Part shown: positions 1 through 11,905 of the stretch, piece by piece
Layout: every line of letters starts with the position of its first letter
How positions within the stretch are numbered: position 1 is the first letter of the stretch
NCBI GenBank assembly: GCA_000827265.1
Contig: KN834753.1
Location: 1,382,210-1,446,209 of the forward strand
Direction of reading: 5' to 3'
DNA: 64,000 nucleotides
DNA from: Collybiopsis luxurians FD-317 M1
Lineage: Eukaryota; Basidiomycota; Agaricomycetes; Agaricales; Omphalotaceae
Translations under genes and position numbers: made by a program
The notes under the pieces: generated by a model
What the model was told of the DNA's origin: nothing
What the model saw: the letters and a program-made list of their open reading frames with translations, nothing else
Databases searched by the model: none

Positions 1-1385
1 ATGGAAAAGGCCCCTCAGCTGCGACCGCTGCCATGTTCAAGGCCGAGGCCGAGGGGACTACTGTGGGTGGTAGCGGCTCACTTGTGTATCAGACGCAGCA
101 CAGTGTTGGGCCAGGGGGACGGCGATTGAAAATGGTTGATAGCGGTGCAGACAACCTGTTTGGGGAAGACGACGAGGATAGTGGCGCTGCAAAGAGGCGC
201 GCGAGGGAATATGGGGGTGACGGTGACATGGATGAAGTGGTGTACGAAGAAGATTTTGCAGATGACGAGGAAAAGATGGATATGGACGATACAAATGACC
301 AGGAAACAAGAGAGCTTGAGGTATGTGTTATCACTCGTTCTGATTTTCTAGTACAAACACCTTTCGCAGGAGCGGCTAAAAAAAGAGTACAAAAACGCTA
401 ACAAAACTTTAACCGGACAAGGCAACGAATCAGAAGAGGAAGATGAGAAACCTGTCATGTCTAAACAAGCCAAGAGGATGCAAAAGATGCTTCGAGCACG
501 AGAGGGGAACGATGTTTACGAGAGTGAGGAAGAAGAGGACAATCCGTATGCTTCTTCTGTAAGTTTAGATCGTTTCACAATTTTTTTTGCACTGTCTGAG
601 CGTTTCTATCTTCCTCTTAATAGCAAGAAGAGGAGGATGAGGAGGAAGAAAACGTCACGCAAACTGGTCCTGCAGTCCAATCTCAATCTCAAACCAAACC
701 TGAATCACCGCCTCAATCCCAAACATCCGACCCAGGTAATAATACTGCCCTCGAACGATCGCAGACCACAGCAAACGGTAATGGTACGCCTAACGCCGGA
801 TCTCGCGCCTCGTCTCCTGTCCCTGGCCTTGGTGGACACTCTGTGGTAGCGAAACGAGCTACGAGTCCCAAAATTCCAAAAGTGAAATCTACCAATGTCA
901 GTCGAAGCAGTAGTCCTCTGGCCAGTCGTCCGAGCAGCCCTGTATCTAACGGCGTCGCCCCTGCAAGTAACCCTGGTGCTGTCACTGTCAACGGTACTAC
1001 GCAGAACGGGCATGTACCGACAGCCAAAAAACGCAAGGCAGAGGACGCAGGCTCTCCATCGCCGACCTCTCCCACAAGCAATGGTCTGCCTAAGCCGAAG
1101 AAGCGAAAGGCGCAACCATCTGGTTCAGCTCCAGTTGCGGTACCCACCGGACCGTTAGAAGCTCGATTATTGATCGAATGGCTGAAAATTACCCCGACCG
1201 AAAATGCTTCGACGCGAGAGTGCATTCAGTATTTTACACCCTACCTCACTGACGAGGAGAAGAAAGCCCAGTTTACGGTGCTTGTGAAGGAGATTGCACA
1301 GCTGAAGAATGGTGTGTTGGTATTACGACCTGCTTATCGTGACAGTCCTGCTCCTGCGACACCTGTTCATGTAGCATCGGGGTAA
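1..1385 (+). CDS. TFG1: TFIIF alpha subunit (RAP74/Tfg1), 3' part
   Basis: C-terminal part of the large subunit of general transcription factor TFIIF, which joins RNA polymerase II to the preinitiation complex. The reading frame is open at base 3, so the 5' end lies outside the window. Three exons are visible: 3-320, 370-558 and 624-1385 (stop included), joined by GT-AG introns in phase 0. The protein has a GGRRLKMVD stretch followed by acidic segments (EEDEEEE), then a long Ser/Pro-rich disordered linker and a basic KKRKAQPS patch. It ends in a winged helix starting at GPLEARLLIEWLK and containing STRECIQYFTPYL. That order (acidic middle, linker, C-terminal winged helix) is the known RAP74 layout. 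The symbol follows the yeast orthologue. Assignment is confident; N-terminal structure cannot be judged. Confidence 0.88.
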
Positions 1386-1883
1386 TTTGGCCGTAAATAT
1401 AGTACGATTTTCAGTTTTCGGTCATAAATGGTCGTGTATATACAAATCATTATTGTGGAATATTTCTCGTGTTTTTTTCAATCTCAATGCGGCGTTACGC
1501 GCGATGTCCTCGAAGTTAGGTAGTTGCATGTTGCCTGTCAGACTCTGGACTGGAGGCATGTGTCATTGCGCGTCGTCTTTAGCACAGGTTTTTCAGCACC
1601 AAGTCCATTTTTGTAAGAACGAAAAAAGGAGATAAGGCTGGAGAAAATTCATTATTCATTGGCCATACGTAGCTGAAAGGGCTAGTCTGAAGCGCCCAAG
1701 TGAGGGGCAAAAGGGGATGCGGAAAAGGAAGCGGAAGGCGCTTGTTGGAATGCCAGGGTCCGATAGCGTCGATCTTGTGCAACAGATATGGTCGGACTCG
1801 ATTCATGTTCAATATAATGTCAAAAGATGAAGTTTTGCCACTTTGCCCCGTTCCCCTCCCTTCCTTGATTCCTTTACCCCACT
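1386..1883. other. Intergenic, TFIIF 3' flank and chitin deacetylase promoter
   Basis: About 500 bp without a supported gene. The last 80 bases before the chitin deacetylase start are pyrimidine-rich (TTTGCCCCGTTCCCCTCCC and similar), which is common just upstream of fungal start codons. I see no clear TATA box and no RNA gene. Confidence 0.5.
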
Positions 1884-3707
1884 ATGTTACTTTCTTTTCT
1901 CCTCCCCACCTTCCTTTTCCTTTCAGTGTCTGCTGGGCCCAAGTCCATTCACGACGGTCACGACTCCCACACAATTGCTCAACGGCTCCCTTCCAGTCAC
2001 TGGTCCCATCCTAGAGATCATCTAGTTCACCAGCTTTTTGCACGGGACGTGAGCACTGACGGTGCTACTTATCCTGAAGTTGGCTCTCCTAGTGAGTACG
2101 AGACCGCCGAGTCAGTGTAAATTTCTTCTTTTAACGTGGCATAAATCAGCATGGAGCGCACAGTACCCGCAATCCACTCCAGATTCTTCACAGCTTCCTG
2201 CTGCGTGGATTAATGCTTTAAGAGCTGCTGAGCAGGCTGGAAGTATCCCGGATGTTCCTCAGTCAACTAGTTTGCAGCCGAACACCAACCCTATTTACCC
2301 CAAGGGTCAAGATCCAGGAAGCCCAGAAATATGCTCCGCCACCTACAAATGTCGTATCCCTGGGGACATCTGGGATGCTCCTGATGGTTTCATTGGGACA
2401 GGCTTTGACGATGGTCCTACAGAAGTGAGCGACCCTTTCTTTACCTAGTTTCGAACTTCGGACTCGCCTCCTGCCGGCCCGGCTTGGTGGTTTCACTGAG
2501 TCGCCTTCAGACGTCGCTGCCAGTCGGCTGGTCTGAGTCTACAACCGTATGGAATACTTTCACGAGCTGATCCGGTTTATTTTAGGCAAGCCCAGCGTTG
2601 CTAGACTTTCTCGAAGCCAACAACGAGACAGTCACTCACTTCATGATTGGATTGAATATTTTATCCAATTCAGCTTCATTTACCAGAACCGTTGAGCTTG
2701 GTCATTCTCTGGCAGTACACACTTGGACACATCCGTAGGGAACTTTCGTTTTTTTCTGCGAACTGCGGATTAATATTCAAAATTTAGGTACATGACCACA
2801 CTGAGCAATGAGGATGTTCTGGCGCAGGTGTGTCGTTTTCCCATTGCTTCTGCTTTCTCTCTTTTTTTCTAATGTGCTCAATCTCAGCTGGGATGGACAA
2901 TGCAGCTGATCCACGATTCGACCGGTGGACGTGTGCCCAAGTTTTGGAGGCCACCTTATGGTGACACTGATCTCAGGGTTAGTGCAATAGCAAAGGAGGT
3001 TTTCAACCTAGAAACTATCATTTGGAATCAGGAGTAGGTTTTTGGTCCCCTTGAATTTGTACCTTCGTCTTACTGCCTTTTAATAGCACAGAGGATTGGT
3101 CCCTGACGAGCAACGGTACAACACTTCAAGCTATCAATGCGTCAATGACCACCTGGCTTACAGGTTTGTAGAGCTCGCGTGTTTTTCTATTTTGATGCTC
3201 ATAAGTTGGATTAAAAGGACCCAAATCCCCTGGCCTCATCATCCTCGAGCATGAGCTCTCTAATCAATCCGTCACTGCTTTTGAATCTGCATATCCTGTG
3301 ATGAAATCGAATGGTTGGAATCTCATGTCCGTCGCTGAACTAGTCGCTGGAAATTCCAGCGTCTACCGCAATGCTCTTAGTGTAAACAGCGGTGATGTTA
3401 CGCCAGCCAATATTCTCAACCCAGATCTGCCAACGACTGCGCCCGCCACTTCGACCGCAACTTCAACGACTACCACTTCTTCCAGTAGCTCAAAAGCGAC
3501 GACTTCGTCGTGAGTGTTATTCTTGAGTAGCTCAGTGGCTTGTTTTACTTATAATATGGTTTTAGAACGACCTCTGAGAGTGCTTCACCGACCAGTCGGG
3601 CATCCTCTAATAACTCTTCCGCGAATTCTGGATCTTCCAGCAGACTGGCCATTGGAATATCAACTGTATTTGGGGCAATCATCTCAGCTTGTGTTCTTCT
3701 TCTTTGA
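1884..3707 (+). CDS. Chitin deacetylase, CE4 family, GPI-type
   Basis: Polysaccharide deacetylase that removes acetyl groups from chitin at the cell surface, giving chitosan. Eight exons: 1884-2091, 2150-2424, 2586-2734, 2788-2827, 2888-3033, 3087-3163, 3218-3509, 3566-3707. The N-terminus is a signal peptide ([18 protein letters not shown]). Catalytic motifs of the NodB/CE4 fold follow in order: motif 1 GFDDGP, motif 2 [11 protein letters not shown] (zinc-binding histidines), motif 3 [10 protein letters not shown], and the late LIILEHEL histidine. After the domain comes a Ser/Thr-rich stretch ([15 protein letters not shown]) and a final hydrophobic segment ending CVLLL, the pattern of a GPI attachment signal. 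This domain order matches basidiomycete Cda proteins of the cell wall. The exact paralogue is not decided. Confidence 0.9.
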
Positions 3708-4698
3708 ACAGCTCTGTCTCATGCCTCTCATTTCTAAAAATTCATTTTCTTCTGGGTTATTCGAGTTTGGTCTAATTTTTGTGATATTCTAGGCTTGTAT
3801 GTACGTTGTACGTGCTCGTCAATCATTCATCTGGACCTTCATAGAATGCATACTACTCGCACACCAACTTATTTAACTATCGTTCATTATGTATTACGAT
3901 GTAGAGCTCTTCGCATCATCGCGCTTACCGCTTTCTGTCGCTACAACTGCTCCCTTCATGTCGGGCTTCATGTACATAGCAGTCGAAAGTCTCGTTTATA
4001 TATCTATGCGTAGCTACCTTAGCAATACACGATCCACTTTGTCAGATCATGCGTTTTTTCGGTGCTCGATCCAAGACCAACATCGTCATGAACTTCAAAC
4101 GGGTATACGCTGTATTGCCAATAGTAAACGTTCACGCAGTATTTCATGAGAGTCATGTACAGTAAAAAGTCCCAGATATAAATACCGTACGTATAAGCAA
4201 TCGAGAGAAGATCATAAAAAAATCATGAATCATGATGGAAATTATTCTCTAAATAAGATAGTCGTTAACGTTAGCGTAAATAGACATGAAGCAGGATGGA
4301 TACGAGCCGGGGGCTTGATTAGTACCCCGAAACGGAAACACACGTAATAGGGTCGACGAAGGGAAAGGTGTGCATGAATGAGAAGAGGATGAAGGATGAG
4401 ACTGAAATAAAAATACACCAGTTTGGATTTGACGTGCTTGGGGGCAGAAAATGAATGGGCAGTCAAAGAAACAGTGAGAGCAAGAAAACAAACACAAACT
4501 TAACACGACGTCGAACAACAATGATAAAGTAATGAACTAGGAAAAACAAGGAACACTACATACTGATTAAGGTGTGCGAGACCAGCACAGAAAGGTAAGA
4601 CGATCGTTTGACGCACGGGGACATAAAGATAGCAAGAAAAAGAACATGCGAATGTTGTGATGATGAACACTGTTCGTATACTCGTAACACTGTGCTGG
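3708..4698. other. Intergenic between convergent genes
   Basis: About 1 kb between the stop of the chitin deacetylase and the stop of the kinase on the other strand, so it should hold two 3' UTRs. It is AT-rich around 4140-4260. Short open frames on both strands show no family signature, no signal peptide and no splice support. I see no gene here. Confidence 0.5.
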
Positions 4699-6998
4699 CT
4701 ATGTCAGACTGGGCCACTTTAATTTTAGGCCCTCTAGCCAGCGCATGTACAACAATTCTGCGATGGGCGATCTCCGTGGGGGGGCAGGACTGTCCGTCGA
4801 CACAGCTGATGAAGATGTGCTACTCATTTCCTCTTCGACTTCGGTGACAACGAGACCTTTCGCGGTCATCTCGCTTTTCCGAGTTATCCGTTTGTGAGGA
4901 AACAAGTTGCGGTGAGTCTGGATATGCTGTCGTAGCCCATTGCTCCTGAAGAAGATGAGGAAACGTTTTCAAAGGACATAAAGAGGAGAGCTTACTCGTT
5001 CAAACCCGCCAGAATGTCCAAAATAACGTTATACGCAAGTTCTGGGTTTGCTTCCTTTAGTTCACTGAAGCCACGAGACAACATGCTGAGAGATTCGATT
5101 TCTCGGGCATCCATATCATCTCGAATAGCCTATAGCGAGTGGATAAGAAAAATACAGCGCGCAGGGAAGTAATCACTCACCTGACGAAGAACTGGAAGTA
5201 CCACCTCATCCACGATCGACACTCCAGCTTTGCCCATCTCACTAGCCGCGCGGCGGTGCATGGTTGGCGAAGTGGGAGTACTGCTGCTCCCACTAGCCGA
5301 CTTGCGTATTTCCCCGACATGTTCTGCTGAAATCCTAAGCGAGCCCAAAGTGTCCACCTTCTTGACCGGGCGAATTGTGTCAACTCCGGTGCCAAGATCT
5401 GCCTCGCGCATGACTGTTCCCGCTCCGTTGATGACATGCCGTTCCGCATACGACGATCGCCTGTTACTTCTCACTGACCCGCTGTAGGCAGGGGGAGGTG
5501 AAGAAGTGTCTGGGAGTGACTCGGAAGAGGGCGAAGACTCTTGGGACTCGAGCAGAGCTGCCATGTCTTTCTCCGAAACCGGTGATGGGGGTGATGGGGG
5601 TGATGGCTTTATCAGTACGGTCGAATGAGCAGCCTCCAAACTGGAACCGATTCTTCCATTAATTAGAGGGTCACTTCCCCTTGTAGCACCCCCTGTATCG
5701 ACTGTTCCAGGTAGACCCAGATCGGCGAATTCGTCCTCGGAAGCCTCTGACATGGAGCTGAGATCCTTTGCCATGCCCCGAAAAGTGCCCATGACGGACG
5801 AAGTTTTGATGGTATCAAAATTCCAATCGCTCCGTATGCTGCTGTTCGCATCCCAGGCCATGCTATTCCTGACGGTTGCTTGATACATTTGGTTACCAGC
5901 TTTCTGCGGAGTACGGGTGCGGTAGTCCTGATACCGTTCGATAAGCTCGGTGAGATATGTGGTTTTACGGGCTCCACGAATGAAGCGATGTTGTAAAAGC
6001 TCGCTCGCCGTAGGTCGCTAGTCACACAGTCAGGTCAAAGGCATAATATATCTGACGAAAAACATACCGCGTTGGTGTCCTTTGTTAAACAGAGACTAAC
6101 AAAATCCTTGAAAGCAGCGGAGAATGGACCGTCAAGAACAGGTGGTTTCGCTTTAGGGATAAGGAAAAGAACCCGCATAGGATGATACTCCGCCAAGGGT
6201 GGCTCCCCTTTCGCCATCTCAATCGCAGTGATGCCCAAGCTCCACATGTCTGCCTTTGCATCATAACCAGCCTGCCGAATAACTTCTGGCGCCATCCAGA
6301 ATGGAGTGCCGACAAAGGTATGCCGAAGGGTACTTGTGAGCTGAGCAGCGACACCAAAATCGGCCAGTTTCACTTTGCCAGATGAAGACAAGAGGACGTT
6401 GGCAGCCTTGATATCTCGGTGGATAGTACCTTCTGAATGAAGATAGTCTAAACCGAGGAGGAGTTCTCGACAGATGACGGCGATATGAGCTTCGGAGAAT
6501 GGACCTGGTTTGAGCAAATCTAAACATGAACCACCAGCGAGATATTCCATGATGATCCATAACTTGTAGGCGACAACGAAAGAGCCGTAATACCGAGTGA
6601 CATATTCCGAGTCGCACTGAGCAAGGCTGGCAATCTCTTGTTGGATTTCGGAAATGTCGTCATCAGAATCTTCGAGATCTATGAAAAAGAGTGACAAGCA
6701 AGTGAGATACGTGAGACAAAAGTACCGAGGCATAAAGGAGCGAACCAATCTGCTTTATGGCAACGATTTGCTTGGTTTCATTGTGCATGGCCTTGTATAC
6801 GGTCCCAAAACTTCCTGTACCAAGCTTTTCCAGCAAAGTGTACTGGCTGGCTGGATTGCTGCTGGGAATTGGATATGGATCTCTTGGACGGTTTGCCTGT
6901 GGAGAAGAAGGAGGGGAACGAGTGAGTACTCTGGGCTGCTGCTTTTGAATGATATCGTCTGAGCTTGAACGCTTGCCAAAGCGAGAATTTGGAGCCAT
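4699..6998 (-). CDS. STE20/GCK-type Ser/Thr protein kinase
   Basis: Serine/threonine kinase of the germinal-centre-kinase branch (GCK-III; relatives include fungal Sps1/Kic1/Nak1-type kinases in polarity and septation signalling). Five exons on the minus strand: 6998-6746, 6678-6068, 6017-5181, 5129-4996, 4945-4699; 693 residues. A short Pro/Ser-rich leader precedes the kinase domain from about residue 53. Visible motifs: glycine loop [17 protein letters not shown] lysine, [11 protein letters not shown] catalytic loop, DFG in [10 protein letters not shown], and the GCK activation segment [10 protein letters not shown]. The C-terminal half is low-complexity and acidic or Ser-rich, as in GCK-III kinases, with a SPPSPPSP run coded by a tandem repeat at about 5580-5605. 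A CACGTG palindrome lies 77 bp upstream of the start. Subfamily naming beyond GCK-III is inference. Confidence 0.88.
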
Positions 6999-7376
6999 GG
7001 CGAGGGGAGGAAAGAAAGAAGGCTCTAATGAATATACCTCATGCTCTGTAATTGAGAGCTGGTATAATATATCCCACGTGCCACACAAAATAGAGATGAA
7101 GAAATCCGACCCACCATTTCAATTCTTGTTGGGCCGTCAGATGGCCACTTTGGCAGCGAGCAAGGGAAATCTCTCCGTGGGAAATTTCACATTTCTCCTT
7201 TTATGTACATTCTCATGTCATACTGCCCAATGTTTCACTTTGAAAAAAAAAAAAACAAAAATGCCGAATATTCGTTTCATATTTTATCGCACCACAATAC
7301 GCTCGCAGTGTAGGGCATGTTTATCATAAAAGAGCGCATACAGAAGATAAGACAGTTGAACATAATAACGACTCTT
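6999..7376. other. Intergenic: kinase promoter and L35 3' flank
   Basis: About 380 bp upstream of the kinase and downstream of ribosomal protein L35. It contains a CACGTG palindrome at 7075-7080 and a poly-A run near 7245-7256. No gene is supported. Confidence 0.5.
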
Positions 7377-7919
7377 CTATGCCTTCACAGCGTACTTTCT
7401 GGTAGGGAAGTTTTGGTCCTTCTTCACCTGCTTCGCCGTCTTCAATGATTTCTCGTGCTGCAAACCATCGTCAGGGCCGTCGTTGCCAATTGGCCACATA
7501 ACCGCGTACCTTTGACAGCCGCCTGCGGATAGCACGGGTCTTTTTCGCTCGCAGATCAAGGGGAAGATACTTTTTACCCTCGTTCTTGTAGTACTCTCGT
7601 AGATTTTGACGAGCCTTCTGGTTCATCACTGTCATGACCCGTGCAATCGATTTGCGGACAGTGTTGCTAAAAAAAAGAATTTAAAGAAGAGTCAATACTG
7701 GTTGATGAATAACGAGCCAACAGCGCACATTTTGGTCAGTTTTGACGCAGATCCTCCGACAACCTTCTGTACCCGCAATGTCAGCAACTCGTTCTTTAAC
7801 TCGGTAAGCTGCTTGGACAAGTCATTTTTGGACCTAGATTTCGTCAGATTCTCTCAATCTAGGAGACGAACATAGACAGACTTGGACTGGAGTTCGTAAG
7901 CCTTGACTTTTCCGGGCAT
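7377..7919 (-). CDS. RPL35: 60S ribosomal protein L35 (uL29)
   Basis: Cytosolic large-subunit ribosomal protein uL29, located at the peptide exit tunnel. Four exons: 7919-7882, 7833-7729, 7666-7510, 7457-7377. The joined protein begins [18 protein letters not shown], contains [12 protein letters not shown] and [17 protein letters not shown], and ends [10 protein letters not shown], all conserved in eukaryotic L35. Length is about 122 residues, as usual. The first donor must be AA|GTCTGT: only this choice restores the QSKSKNDL frame, and the stronger-looking site five bases downstream breaks it. This is a strongly expressed housekeeping gene, so the weak donor is notable. Confidence 0.95.
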
Positions 7920-9363
7920 GGTTGGCGGGTCTGGTGAAAGATTCGTCAATCTACAAGCTAATCATTCCCGCAATTCGTGCACTTACCTTGAAGATATCGT
8001 CTCGGTCAGTCGCTGAAGCAGAATTTCTGGGTACTTGATGACATAAGCGACAAGTCACATGATGTGGCTGATAGTTGCTGACATAAACTGGCATCGAGTA
8101 AATGTGCCGGCGCCTACTCAGATTTGTTGGATATTTTATTTAACGTTCTATAGATGTGGGTACATATTTACAGTATGGATCGATGTAGTGGAAAAAATGG
8201 AGTCAATTGCTGAAAGAGGGATCGTAAGTTCACCGTGGTTGGTTTACAGCTCGTCAAGAAAAACTAGGCCAAATTTTACAAAAATGACATAATTTTACCG
8301 GTCGCACGGCTCGCTGCAAGTCTATAGAAATTACGAGAGGATTGGGGCCCATTGGGGACCGGCTCAAGTTTTGAATAGCGCCGCGAGGTTGGCTAATATG
8401 TCATTTTCTTTCAAATTGGCCTGGGTTTTCTGAGCTGTATACCAAAAGCCCACAGGTCGGCAGTTCTCACATATATAAGTAATGTCTTTATTTTACTGTA
8501 ATGCCCTAGAAATTTACCAGACGATTGTTATTCAAATTTGCAGCGCTCAAAAAAGCTCTCAACGCGAATACTGTCCAACAAAAATGATTATATTCATTAA
8601 GTTCAAAGATTACTAGCACTACCAACACTAATCTACGTGACACTTTATAACTATGAAGCCTCTTTAATTCCTTCAAACTTTAAAGTTATCATCAGGATAG
8701 AGGAGGGTTTCAAAAATTGCTGAAAGCCGAAGCAATCAGACGGGTTCGGATGTATAATTTGCAATCAGCAAAATAGATCGACCTCGGTAAAAACCTCACT
8801 GGTACGACCACGCGCCCGAGCACAAGAGATGGGGAATCTGATTCAAAGCCAGAGGCCTTATATACAAAAATCAGGTGGTCCGTGCGCAAAAAGGGTGCAC
8901 GGACCAGATCATCAAGGTCCAAGATACGCTCAAATTCTCCGAAGATAACGAGGAAAGAAAGACTGTTACATTGATAACAAAAGGTATTTGGATATCGAGC
9001 CTAGTAACGGTGAACCAGTCACGAGCACTAGATAAAGGCAAAAGTGGAATGGTGACATTCAAATAGGGTGAATCACAATCCACAAAGTAGGATAGAATAG
9101 ATGCGAGTATGTAAATACGTGAACGCATACGGAAGACGACTCAACGTACGTTAAGATGCAATGCAAATGTGGGATGTGACAAGCGAATGGTCTACGGTGG
9201 TACTACAGAATGCATGGTATGGATGCGACGAAATTAAAGAGACAATAAAGTTGGAATTGTGATATCCGTACTCGGGTATAGACAAAATATGTATGAAATA
9301 TAAGGTAAGCAATTGCGACTATTGTAACTGTATACGCACCTCCCCTACAAAAAGAATGTGAAA
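7920..9363. other. 1.4 kb intergenic region, no convincing gene
   Basis: Lies upstream of L35 and downstream of the large unknown gene. The part next to 7919 is probably the L35 promoter and 5' UTR. The rest has open frames of 70-85 codons on the minus strand (8710-8922 and 8871-9128), which overlap each other and match no family I know. A 9-bp inverted repeat (8877-8885 with 8897-8905) is present. The stretch may be relic or low-selection DNA. I do not call a gene. Confidence 0.45.
8877..8905. repeat. Short inverted repeat, 9-bp arms
   Basis: GGTCCGTGC at 8877-8885 is the exact reverse complement of GCACGGACC at 8897-8905, with an 11-base spacer. It lies in the gene-poor stretch between L35 and the unknown large gene. 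It could be a hairpin or simply chance; no mobile-element body is visible around it. Confidence 0.4.
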
Positions 9364-11905
9364 TCATTCAATAAACTCGGAAGCAGCATTCACAGCAGTG
9401 AACCAAGCATTATTTCTCGAAATCGCAGTAGCCATGATATCGGTCTTTGTGTCACACTTGATGTGTTTGGAAAGGTTAGCGGCAGCCACCAAAGCAAGAG
9501 ATCCTAGCTTGTCCTCTGGGCCCTGAAATGGGTCCGAGACTGGCGCCCCCTTGGCAATTTTGGCATCCAAGCATATGCTCAGACTGGTTGAACTGGTGGG
9601 TCCTGGAGAATTGGGTTTGGCTGTGGTGCTGGACGTATCATTCTGCAAGGATGGTCGGGATGATTTTTGGAGCGCATCATTATCTCCGCCTCCAGAGGCG
9701 TCAAGCCCGATATCAGCCAGAATATCAACATCCGTATCATCGCCGTCTTCTTCAGAATCTTCATCGTCAGTATCGATTTCGACGTCAAGATGACTATTGT
9801 GACCGCTGTTATCTTTGTGGCGAGTCGATTTCCCGGTAGTAAAGTCAACGACGGTTTCTTCTTCGCTCACTGAAAAGAGGTTGAAACTGGTTTCACTTGG
9901 GCTCTTTCTTCGACGATGGGTATATACATAAGATGAATAACTCCCATCAGCCTCGGAATCGAAAGGATTTGGATAAACATCGGTCATGAGCGTGGGCAAA
10001 GGCGACAAGGGAGTTAGGCGGAAAGCGTTTAAATAATGATACGGGTCGCAATCCCATTCTTCTGAAGTGTAAGAATATTTGGCCAGGCCTGAAGGACGGA
10101 AGGGAGAGCTCATTGCCCCACTCCAGGAAGTCACGTTATCCTCGGTACTCGCAGAGTGAAGAATTTGGAGAGCACGGTTCAACCAAGCTCGTCTGCGACT
10201 TCGGACTTCCAACACTGTCTCTCTTTGTGAGATATCCGTAGCGGCAGCGGCAGCACGTGCATGTGAGGTGAGGAGGAGATGAGCTAGTCGCAAATGTGCT
10301 GAAGAAAGTTCATTGTGTTGTACTAAGAGTTCATTGAGACTCTCCGGTAAAGGAACCTCTGGCCGAGCGTGTTGGGCAAGCATAGCTTTTTCAAACGGAG
10401 ACGACGCCCTGGTATACATATTAGATAGCGCCGAGATTTCGGGGTAGGAAATTGGTTTTGGTGATTGATATACGACTGGCAAGCCTTCGGCAGAACCAAG
10501 AACCGCTGAACCGACGAGTGTAACATCACTCATACTATCCCCAGCTTCCGAATCTGTAGCATCTCCTTCGGATTCTGAATGAGAACGAGTATCCCCATCG
10601 CTGCTGCTGAGCGAGTGTAAGGACTGATGAGGCACTTGAACTGGAAAACTTGTAGGACTTGCAATCGGCCCCAGACCTGGTGAGTCATCAGCATAAAATG
10701 GTGGGTAATGTTTGAAGATGCATACCAATTCCCGCTAGTACATTCAAGGGTAAAGCACTCAGTTCAATCCCAATCGCGTCCATCTCTTCCTGTAATTCTC
10801 TGCCGATTTCACTCAAGCGAGTGTCAACGCGCTTCAACATGCTTGAGACAATCCAGGGGTAATACGGCGCGGAAGTGTCGGAACCATAAAAAGGCACAGG
10901 AGCATTCACGACAGAACCTGCTATGCGTGAGCAGCGAACCCTCTTGGTGAGCTCTGGTAAAACGTAAATTCTGAAGGCATCTACCAGAGTAGAACGAGCT
11001 CTGCGTCGAAGAGCCCGCGGAGAGAGTGGAGGAGGGGGTGGAGGTGCTACAATGACTACCGTGGGTGAAGACAGCGGTGATTCGATAGTCGTTAAGGGTG
11101 AAGACAATGAAGAGACTGAAACCGGCCGTGAATTTCGACTTCTTGGTGTAGGCAATGTTACTGAGCGAGAAAGGGTAGGAGGTGCCGAAGTAGTCTGAGT
11201 CACAAACTTTTCAGCATGAGTGGAACGAGTGGAGGAAGCGGGCGACGGAGATCTAGATGATGGATAAGAAGATGGCCGCGGAGAGTTTAAACTGAGGGGA
11301 ATCAAAGATCTAAAAAGCTATTCAGCGCTATCGTTAGCAGTCTAAAATTTCACTTACGAAACAAGGTTCATGAGCAATGAGCGCTGCTTCTTATGACCTA
11401 GCTTTTTCTTCCGCCCAGAGGTGCACATAGTAGACGTTTCCTGCGGTTTAGCAGCTTCCAATTCCTGTTCCTCCTTAATCCTCTGTTGCTCCTTCCGTTC
11501 CTCCGCTCGTTTACGCTCTCTTTCTATTTCCGCTGCGCTTTCATTGACGTCGTCGATTACACCGTCCAGTCTCCGGATGAGATCAGCTGTACGCTGGTGA
11601 GCTATCTCGACAAATTTTCCGAAATACTCTGAACCAATATCCCATTCTTCCACCTCTCCGTCGCAAAGTACACATTTGATCTTTTTGTCGATCATATTGA
11701 ATACGACTTCGTCACACAAAGAAACCACGCCAACCGCCTTGTCGAGGGCATGCAGAAGCTCTGGGATTTCGAGGTCATCAGAATCCAATGCTGCCAAATG
11801 ATTCACCCATGCTGTAGGAGTTTGCAGTGTCTCTGAAAGGTTCTCAAAAACAAGTTTGAAGAGAACCGTGGGTTGCGAAGATGAAGGAACGAGCCGAATG
11901 AGCAT
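9364..11905 (-). CDS. Unrecognised 814-residue basidiomycete-type protein
   Basis: I do not recognise the family. Three exons are clear: 11905-11358, 11309-10726, 10676-9364, with in-phase GT-AG junctions, so this is a real gene. The N-terminal 150 residues are compact and likely folded (for example DEVVFNMIDKKIKCVLCDGE, with a CVLC pair). A charged helix follows (IERERKRAEERKEQQRIKEE, probable coiled coil), then a long Ser/Pro-rich linker with a PPPPPPP run. A second folded-looking block (ALRRRARSTLVDAFRIYVLPEL onward) contains helices such as SSMLKRVDTRLSEIGRELQE. The C-terminal third has an acidic patch (EIDTDDEDSEEDGDDTDVDI). No signal peptide or membrane segment is visible. The ATG directly follows a good splice acceptor (TTTCTCAG), so a further 5' exon between about 12000 and 12400 is possible. 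Function unknown. Confidence 0.75.

Noticed and set aside
3708..4698. Short open frames on both strands between chitin deacetylase and the kinase
   Set aside because: No homology, no signal peptide, no splice support, and composition like non-coding DNA.
8875..9066. 63-codon plus-strand frame with a possible non-ATG start
   Set aside because: Begins at GTG, overlaps the inverted repeat and has no family match.
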